From assembly GCA_964629965.1 (NCBI GenBank), contig CAZVRZ010000085.1:1-23054 (forward strand): a DNA stretch of 23,054 bases, given 5' to 3'. Below the pieces are notes generated by a model that saw only the letters and a program-made list of their open reading frames with translations, was not told the DNA's origin and did not search any database. A program made the translations under genes and the position numbers. Below, in pieces: positions 18,496 to 23,054 of the stretch. Position 1 is the stretch's first letter, and each line of letters opens with the position of its first letter. This DNA is from CAZVRZ01 sp964629965. GTDB taxonomy: Bacteria; Chloroflexota; Anaerolineae; Anaerolineales; UBA4823.

Positions 18496-19371
18496 ATGAA
18501 ACCAAGGCAGCAACTCACTGGCATTGCCTGCGGCCTGGGTGCAGCAGCCATTTGGGGCGGCATGTACGTGGTATCCAAAGTGGTGCTGGAAGTCATCCCG
18601 CCTTTCACTTTATTAAGCCTGCGCTTGGTCTTGGGCATCGCGGCCTTGTGGCTGGTGATTGTGCTGCAAGGCGGACTGCACCTGACCGGAGCGCAGTTCG
18701 CCGAGGCCATGGGGGTGGGCGTGGTGGGATACGGGGTTTCGTTGGGCTTGCAGTTCGTCGGCACACACCTGTCCAGCGCCTCGAACGGGGCCTTGGTCAC
18801 TTCGGCCACGCCGGCTTTTGTCCTGCCCTTTGCCGCCTGTCTGCTGGGCGAGCGCATCACCCGCAGGCGCCTGCTGGCGCTGCTCGTTTCGACATTGGGG
18901 GTGCTGACTGTGCTGGATCTGCGCTCGGCCAGTTTCACATCGGATTTATTCCTGGGCAACCTGGCCCTGGTAGGAGCGGCCTTGACCTGGGCATTGTATT
19001 CCGTCCTGGTGGGACGGGTGACGCGCCGCCTGCCGCTGCTCGCCGCCACGATGGTCTTCTTGATGGGCGGATTGTTAGTTTCACTGCCAGCCGCGGCGAT
19101 TGAGCTGAGCAGAGAATCTCCTGGCAGGATAACCGGGGGAGTGGTCGCCGGCGTACTCTACCTGGGAGTGATTTCAACGGCCCTGGCAATGTACTTATGG
19201 AACCGTGCCTTCGCCACCTTGCAAGCCGGGCTGGCTTCTTTGACCTTTTTTGCCCAGCCGGTGGTCGGCGCCGGGCTGGGAGCGCTTTTGCTGGGCGAGC
19301 AGTTCAGCCCCTGGTTCCTACTCAGCGGTGCACTGATCGGATTGGGAATCTGGTTGGCCTCGCGCGGGTAA
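18496..19371 (+). CDS. EamA-family drug/metabolite transporter
   Basis: This integral membrane protein of 291 residues has about ten transmembrane helices arranged as two EamA halves (first half about 10-140, second about 155-290). The N-terminus GIACGLGAAAIWGGMYVVSKVVLEVIPPF and the repeated LLLGEQFSPWFLLSGALIGLGIWLA type ending are standard for the family. ATG 18496 is chosen because AAAAAGGGA lies immediately upstream and the helix pattern begins there; an in-frame upstream ATG at 18409 lies inside the phosphatase gene. Such proteins export or import amino acids, nucleosides or other metabolites; the substrate is unknown. It is 28 bp downstream of the phosphatase gene. Confidence 0.92.
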   Translation: MKPRQQLTGIACGLGAAAIWGGMYVVSKVVLEVIPPFTLLSLRLVLGIAALWLVIVLQGGLHLTGAQFAEAMGVGVVGYGVSLGLQFVGTHLSSASNGALVTSATPAFVLPFAACLLGERITRRRLLALLVSTLGVLTVLDLRSASFTSDLFLGNLALVGAALTWALYSVLVGRVTRRLPLLAATMVFLMGGLLVSLPAAAIELSRESPGRITGGVVAGVLYLGVISTALAMYLWNRAFATLQAGLASLTFFAQPVVGAGLGALLLGEQFSPWFLLSGALIGLGIWLASRG

Positions 19372-19393
19372 TGAGAAATATCTTTTTTAAAAA

Positions 19394-19402
19394 TGATATA
19401 AT
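19394..19402 (+). promoter_or_regulatory. extended -10 promoter for the GH130 gene
   Basis: TGATATAAT is a perfect -10 (19397-19402) with the TG extension, 40 bp before the ATG. The run TCTTTTTTAAAAATG upstream is AT-rich, but no clear -35 is visible. It is the third TGnTATAAT site in the window. Confidence 0.6.
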
Positions 19403-19441
19403 TATCCTGTGGTTTATTCATAACAACCGCAGGAGGACGCC

Positions 19442-20629
19442 ATGCCACAACCCATTTTTCAGCAGCGACTCAAAGAACTACAGCAGTCGCATGAGCAATT
19501 GATCAACCGCCCGAACGCAGTCGACGAGCGCTGGTACAACGGTGTATTTGAAAGATATAAGTACCCGGTGCTTACTGCCGCGCACACTCCCCTCTTCTGG
19601 CGATACGATCTCAACCCGGAGACAAATCCATTCTTGATGGAAAGAATGGGTATGAATGCGACATTCAACGCCGGTGCGCTGGAATGGAAAGGCAATATTG
19701 TCCTGGCTGTGCGTGCAGAAGGCGCCGATCGCAAATCTTTCTTTGCCATCGCCGAAAGCCCCAATGGCATCGATCATTTCCGCTTTTGGGATCACCCCAT
19801 CAGCATGCCAGAAACAGACGAGCCGGATACCAACGTGTACGATATGCGCCTGACCCGCCACCAGGATGGCTGGATCTACGGCGTGTTCTGCACCGAACGC
19901 AAAGACCCAGATGCGCCTGCTGGCGATCTCTCCAGCGCCGTCGCCCAGGCGGGACTCGCCCGCAGCAAGGATCTGGTGACATGGGAGCGCCTGCCCGATC
20001 TCAAGACGCAGTCGGCCCAGCAGCGCAATGTGGTGCTGCATCCTGAATTCATCCAGGGGAAATATGCTTTTTACACTCGCCCACAAGATTCCTTCATTGA
20101 TACAGGCAAGGGTGGCGGCATTGGTTATGGGTTGTGCGAAGATATCACCCAGGCGGTGATCGATGAGGAAATCATCATCGACCAGCGCCTGTACCACACG
20201 ATCAAAGAAGTCAAGAACGGCGCCGGCGCCCCGCCGATCAAAACGCCGGAAGGCTGGCTGCACATCGCCCACGGTGTGCGCAATACCGCCGCAGGCCTGC
20301 GCTACGTGCTGTATGCTTTCTTGTGCGATCTAAAACTGCCCTGGCTGGTGACGCACAGACCGGGAGGCTACTTGCTGGCGCCGGAGTTTGATGAACGCGT
20401 CGGGGATGTATCCAACGTGCTGTTCACCAACGGCGTGGTGGCTCGCGCCAACGGTGATATCTTTATATACTACGCGGCGGCCGATCTCAATACCCACGTG
20501 GCTACCAGCTCGGTCGAACGGATGCTTGACTATGTCAAGAACACACCCGAGGACGGACTGCGCTCGGCTGCCTGCGTGGCGCAGCGCGTGGCCCTGATCG
20601 ACAAGAACCTCAAATACCTAGGAAAATAA
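19442..20629 (+). CDS. GH130 4-O-beta-D-mannosyl-D-glucose phosphorylase (family 1 type)
   Basis: This enzyme of 395 residues fits the GH130 subgroup 1, which phosphorolyses mannosyl-beta-1,4-glucose to mannose 1-phosphate and glucose in mannan breakdown. The ATG has AGGAGG 6 bp upstream. Recognisable family segments are MNATFNAGALEWKG (71-84), RAEGADRKSFFAIAESPNGID (91-111), ETDEPDTNVYDMRLTRHQDGWIYG with the likely general acid Asp134, AFYTRPQDSFIDTG, HTIKEVKNGAGAPPIKTPEGWLH and GDVSNVLFTNG. The length is normal and there is no signal peptide, so it acts in the cytoplasm on imported disaccharide. No transporter or mannanase gene is adjacent; it stands alone, convergent with the YjbQ gene only 4 bp away. 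A related mannooligosaccharide or glycan phosphorylase is the alternative. Confidence 0.9.
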   Translation: MPQPIFQQRLKELQQSHEQLINRPNAVDERWYNGVFERYKYPVLTAAHTPLFWRYDLNPETNPFLMERMGMNATFNAGALEWKGNIVLAVRAEGADRKSFFAIAESPNGIDHFRFWDHPISMPETDEPDTNVYDMRLTRHQDGWIYGVFCTERKDPDAPAGDLSSAVAQAGLARSKDLVTWERLPDLKTQSAQQRNVVLHPEFIQGKYAFYTRPQDSFIDTGKGGGIGYGLCEDITQAVIDEEIIIDQRLYHTIKEVKNGAGAPPIKTPEGWLHIAHGVRNTAAGLRYVLYAFLCDLKLPWLVTHRPGGYLLAPEFDERVGDVSNVLFTNGVVARANGDIFIYYAAADLNTHVATSSVERMLDYVKNTPEDGLRSAACVAQRVALIDKNLKYLGK

Positions 20630-20633
20630 TTCC

Positions 20634-21053
20634 CTATTCTCCCATCACCTGCACGATCAATTCGCGATGCCGAGGCCGGTTATCGAAATCGACATAGATG
20701 ATTTGCTGCCAATTGCCCAGGGTCAGCCGGCCCTGGACAAAAGGTACGGTCAGCGATGGACCCAACAAGGCAGAGCGCACATGGCTGTGCCCGTTGCCGT
20801 CTCCCCAACGGGCGTTGTGTTGGTAATGGCGAGTGGGATCGACGATCTCGTCGAATAAGCGGCGGAGATCACTCAAGCAGCCAGTCTCATATTCGATGGT
20901 GGTGATGGCGCTGGTCGCTGACGGGCAAAAAACGATCGCAATCCCATTGGTCAGACCACTTTGCGCTATCGTTCCTGTAACTTGTTGGGTGACATCTTGA
21001 ATGTCGGTGTCCCCGTTCGTATTCAATTGAATAGTGAAATTTTGTACGGACAT
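20634..21053 (-). CDS. YjbQ family (UPF0047) protein
   Basis: This 139-residue protein is of the YjbQ/UPF0047 family, some members of which have weak thiamine-phosphate synthase activity, though the true role is unsettled. The start ATG 21053 (MSVQNFTIQLNT) fits the usual family N-terminus; GTG 21107 and ATG 21080 would add 9-18 atypical residues, although ATG 21080 has AGGG nearby. Conserved features are GIAIVFCPSATSAITTIEYE, NARWGDGNGHSHVRSALLGPSLTVPF with the metal-binding His residues, and GNWQQIIYVDFDNRPRHRELIVQVMGE at the C-terminus. It is complete. A TATAAT at 21177-21172 may be its promoter. It converges with the GH130 gene, leaving only 4 bp between the stops and no visible terminator. 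Confidence 0.93.
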   Translation of the reverse strand: MSVQNFTIQLNTNGDTDIQDVTQQVTGTIAQSGLTNGIAIVFCPSATSAITTIEYETGCLSDLRRLFDEIVDPTRHYQHNARWGDGNGHSHVRSALLGPSLTVPFVQGRLTLGNWQQIIYVDFDNRPRHRELIVQVMGE

Positions 21054-21171
21054 GGTTGAGCTTATTTTTTCTGGAAACATATCCCTAATTCCATAAGCAA
21101 ACCGCACACTGGTTTAATTCAATGAACTTGTTCTCGAATGTTCCTGCACAAGTCTACTTAGATTATACAAT

Positions 21172-21177
21172 AAAAGC
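21172..21177 (-). promoter_or_regulatory. possible -10 box for the YjbQ gene
   Basis: TATAAT on the minus strand, about 120 bp before the chosen ATG. No convincing -35 box is seen at 16-18 bp. The rest of the 21054-21236 gap contains nothing else that I can name. Confidence 0.35.
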
Positions 21178-21236
21178 TCTGCCAAAGATATTAACACCAG
21201 GATGACGCCAAGGTTCTCGCAAAGCCACATGCCAGG

Positions 21237-21881
21237 TCAGGCTGTGCGGCGACGGTTGAGCAGGGCTGCCAGGCCACCCAGGCAGAGCAAGTCAACCACG
21301 ATCAGAATAACGATAGGGATCGTTTTCAGCAGAGAATTTTCCAACAGCCCAGAATTGAACAATGTCAGGTAGGCCGGGCCCAGGATTACGAAAGCGAGGG
21401 CTAAAAACGCGCTGGCAGCGATCACGCCGGTGTGCCGGAATTCCTGAACGGGGCCCAACTGGGCCAGCAGCACGTTCAAGACCAGGAGCAAGCAGAAGCT
21501 GGATACGAACAACCAGCCCAGGCCAGTGGAAAACAGCTTGAACATATAAAGCGGGTTGATGAGCCCTAATAAAACAGCCATGCCCAAGGGCAGAGCCAGG
21601 CCAATCAAGAACAGCTTAGAACGCGCAGCAGCAGACATGGGAGGTTCTCCTTTCGGTTTTATGACCAGAAGCCAATATTCTGTGAACAGATTGCCCGGCA
21701 GATCAATCAGCTCGCGCAACCAGATGCGGGCTACCGCAAGAGCGCAGAGCTGCTGCGCCTCGCAGAGCCTGGCGATGAAAACATCTACCAATTCGGCGCC
21801 AAAGGCCTGGCGGAATTCGGCCGGGTATAGGCGGACCAGGCCAGCGTAAACAGAGCGACTAAAGACAGCAAAACGGCTCAT
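21237..21881 (-). CDS. four-helix membrane protein paired with a PadR regulator
   Basis: This 214-residue protein has a soluble N-terminal part with RLYPAEFRQAFGAELVDVFIARL (residues 17-39), a pattern common in membrane proteins encoded next to PadR regulators, and four predicted transmembrane helices (about 90-109, 121-141, 151-174, 188-208). It ends in a positively charged NRRRTA. Its start overlaps the padR-type gene stop by 4 bp, so regulator and membrane partner are one transcript. It is not a complete ABC permease and no ATPase gene is adjacent. By analogy with other PadR pairs it might act in envelope stress or efflux, but no function is shown by sequence. Confidence 0.82.
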   Translation of the reverse strand: MSRFAVFSRSVYAGLVRLYPAEFRQAFGAELVDVFIARLCEAQQLCALAVARIWLRELIDLPGNLFTEYWLLVIKPKGEPPMSAAARSKLFLIGLALPLGMAVLLGLINPLYMFKLFSTGLGWLFVSSFCLLLVLNVLLAQLGPVQEFRHTGVIAASAFLALAFVILGPAYLTLFNSGLLENSLLKTIPIVILIVVDLLCLGGLAALLNRRRTA

Positions 21882-22231
21882 ATCTGCTCATCTACATCTT
21901 GAAGTTGGACGATCTGGATGATCGATTTAAGGCGCGTGATCTCGGCCTGCAAGACCTGGCGGCCAAGCCGGGTGAGGCGGTAGGCTTTGCGCGGTAGGCC
22001 GGGTGCATCGGCGACCGACTCGGGCTCGTCAATGCGCTCGATCCACTCCTGCTCCAGCAGGCGCTTAAGAGCACCATACAGCGTGCCAGTGGTCAGGTCG
22101 ATGCGACCCTGGCTTAGTTCGGCCACATCTTTCATGATGGCATACCCGTGCCGGGGATGCTGAGCCAGGCTGAGCAGGATGAATAGGGTCGCCTCGGTGA
22201 GAGGCAGGTGTTGAATTGGGGAGTTTCCCAT
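21878..22231 (-). CDS. PadR family transcriptional regulator
   Basis: This 117-residue winged-helix regulator is of the PadR type. LTEATLFILLSLAQHPRHGYAIMKDVAELSQGRIDLTTGTLYGALKRLLEQEWIE (residues 11-65) is the standard PadR domain, with the GTLYGALKRLL recognition helix. The C-terminal helix (about 88-117) would form the dimer. PadR proteins are usually repressors of their own operon, released by a ligand. A sigma-70 promoter and overlapping inverted repeats lie directly upstream, supporting autoregulation. Its stop overlaps the start of the membrane-protein gene by 4 bp. Confidence 0.95.
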   Translation of the reverse strand: MGNSPIQHLPLTEATLFILLSLAQHPRHGYAIMKDVAELSQGRIDLTTGTLYGALKRLLEQEWIERIDEPESVADAPGLPRKAYRLTRLGRQVLQAEITRLKSIIQIVQLQDVDEQI

Positions 22232-22244
22232 TAAACCGCCTTTT

Positions 22245-22280
22245 ATATGTCGCTCTTCTATATGTTGCCTATCGACATAT
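22245..22280 (-). promoter_or_regulatory. likely PadR operator, inverted ATATGTCG repeats
   Basis: ATATGTCG (22245-22252) and its inverse CGACATAT (22273-22280) flank a third half-site, ATATGTTG (22260-22267). The inner pair, ATATGTTG and CGACATAT, forms a 21-bp imperfect palindrome resembling the ATGT-N8-ACAT pattern of PadR sites, although here the spacer is 9. The palindrome overlaps the -10 box, as expected for repression. Confidence 0.6.
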
Positions 22281-22305
22281 TAGCACAAAATGATAGAACA
22301 GTCAA
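22277..22305 (-). promoter_or_regulatory. sigma-70 promoter of the PadR operon
   Basis: On the minus strand: -35 TTGACT (22305-22300), a 17-bp spacer, and -10 TAATAT (22282-22277), about 46 bp before the PadR ATG. It is the best-matching -35/-10 pair in the window. Confidence 0.72.
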
Positions 22306-22326
22306 GAAAAAAACCGGGGCAGTTTC
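22306..22326 (-). terminator. weak terminator candidate after the Thr/Pro-rich protein gene
   Basis: On the minus strand GAAAC and GTTTT can form a 5-bp stem around TGCCCCG, followed by a T-run (22313-22307). The stem is short and A-U rich, so termination is uncertain. It lies 8 bp after the stop and immediately before the -35 of the PadR promoter. Confidence 0.28.
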
Positions 22327-22333
22327 GCAAATG

Positions 22334-23053
22334 TTAACGACTGAGAAGAGGTAAGAACAGTCTTCGAGATGGCAGCGGAGGCGTAAGCGTTGGCGTGGAA
22401 GTCACCAGCGGCGTCAAAGTTGAGGTGGCTGTCCGAGTAGGCATATCAGTCGGGGTGAGGGTGGGCGTTTTCACATCGCTGGTGGGCGTGAGCGTTGGCG
22501 TGGACGGGATAGACTGGACTGTGAAGGAAGTAGAGGCCCCACTGGGTGCGCCATTGTAATCCACACTGATCACGTAAGTATAGCTGCCCGGGCAAACATC
22601 TGCAGGCAGGGTGTGGCTCACTTCCCACCAGGTCATGCCGGGCGAGATATCGAGGGTGTGCTGCCAATCGAACAGGTCGCCGCACGGGCCGGTCGCCCGC
22701 CAATTGGCCCGGATGGTCTGGGTGACGGCGTTTGTGTTGCGGATGAGAGCGCCGTAATAAACCAGGTCACCGGCGTTGAACACCGATTGAGGCTGTTGGC
22801 TGGCATTGCGGGTTTCAGCCTGCACCACCCAAACATCCGGAATCGTGGTCGGTGTAGCCGTGCGCGTCACATCCGGCGTCAAGGTAGGCGTCGCGGTGAG
22901 GGTGGGCGCTGCGGTGGGCGTGCCAGTAGGGGTCAGCAGAGTGGGGGTCGGCGTCAGCGAAGGTTCGGCGGTGGAGGTGTGCGTACCGGTTGGCAGAGGC
23001 GTAGGGGTGAAGGTCTCGGTGGTCGTGGGCGTGGGGGTGAAGGTCTCGGTCGG
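22334..23053 (-). CDS. Thr/Pro-rich secreted or surface protein, C-terminal part (5' end outside window)
   Basis: The frame stays open to the right edge, so the N-terminus is missing; the TTG at 22882 is internal to a Thr/Pro-rich tract and is not the start. The visible 239 residues have a long TPTPT-type linker (about 1-65), a compact beta-rich domain (PDVWVVQAETRN...GDLVYYGALIRNTNAVTQTIRANWRATGPCGD...SYTYVISVDYNG) resembling an Ig-like or CARDB-type domain with two Cys that may pair, and a second Thr/Pro linker. It ends LFLPLLSR, a tail reminiscent of secreted proteins in Chloroflexota. Such proteins are usually exported and may be surface-attached. It is transcribed towards the PadR gene. 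Confidence 0.8.
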   Translation of the reverse strand, partial: PTETFTPTPTTTETFTPTPLPTGTHTSTAEPSLTPTPTLLTPTGTPTAAPTLTATPTLTPDVTRTATPTTIPDVWVVQAETRNASQQPQSVFNAGDLVYYGALIRNTNAVTQTIRANWRATGPCGDLFDWQHTLDISPGMTWWEVSHTLPADVCPGSYTYVISVDYNGAPSGASTSFTVQSIPSTPTLTPTSDVKTPTLTPTDMPTRTATSTLTPLVTSTPTLTPPLPSRRLFLPLLSR

Positions 23054-23054
23054 G

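Overview
The window looks like a piece of a Chloroflexota chromosome, probably from an Anaerolineae-type bacterium. This is an inference, not a database result. It rests on moderately high G+C coding sequence, secreted or membrane proteins with long Thr/Pro linkers, a surface protein ending in a FLPLLSR-type tail, a bacterial Ras-like GTPase beside a transmembrane LRDALPF/SH3b protein, and several TGnTATAAT (extended -10) promoters.

Layout. (1) 2-6793, plus strand: an amino-acid biosynthesis operon, leuA (3' part only), a small unrecognised gene, leuC, leuD, cimA, leuB and pheA. The central genes overlap by 4 bp. LeuA makes the leucine precursor, CimA makes citramalate for isoleucine, LeuCD and LeuB can process both, and PheA makes phenylpyruvate. 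(2) 6824-8497, minus strand: a cytoplasmic PAS-type histidine kinase downstream of a Ras-like GTPase. Divergent from them (8607-11005, plus) are a soluble coiled-coil protein and a membrane-anchored coiled-coil/LRDALPF/SH3b protein. Together these look like one GTPase signalling module. (3) 11058-14862, plus: a molybdenum hydroxylase of the xanthine dehydrogenase family, with an FAD subunit and a fused 2Fe-2S plus molybdopterin subunit. (4) 14863-15318: a mostly non-coding stretch with a strong minus-strand terminator, a candidate structured RNA and a doubtful 41-codon ORF. (5) 15319-16916, minus: a lipid kinase and a PlsC-like acyltransferase. (6) 17087-19371, plus: a small secreted Tyr-Pro repeat peptide, then a Nudix hydrolase, a dual-specificity-type phosphatase and an EamA transporter. 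(7) 19442-20629, plus: a GH130 mannosyl-glucose phosphorylase. (8) 20634-23054, minus: a YjbQ protein, a PadR regulator with its membrane partner, and the 3' part of a Thr/Pro-rich surface protein.

The most unusual signal is a dispersed family of 15-16 bp hairpin repeats (GAGTTG-AGTA-CAACTC and variants). I count 15 copies at seven loci, all between 757 and 12506. They are often paired at 15 or 20-21 bp spacing. Nearly all lie inside coding sequence, always at protein ends, linkers or surface loops, where they are translated as ELYST, VEYNS, ELSTT, ELGTT or ELNST. One pair sits exactly at the joint between the 2Fe-2S and molybdopterin parts of the hydroxylase. In one frame the repeat supplies a TGA that ends two genes. 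The second main candidate for something new is the GTPase/kinase/coiled-coil/SH3b module.
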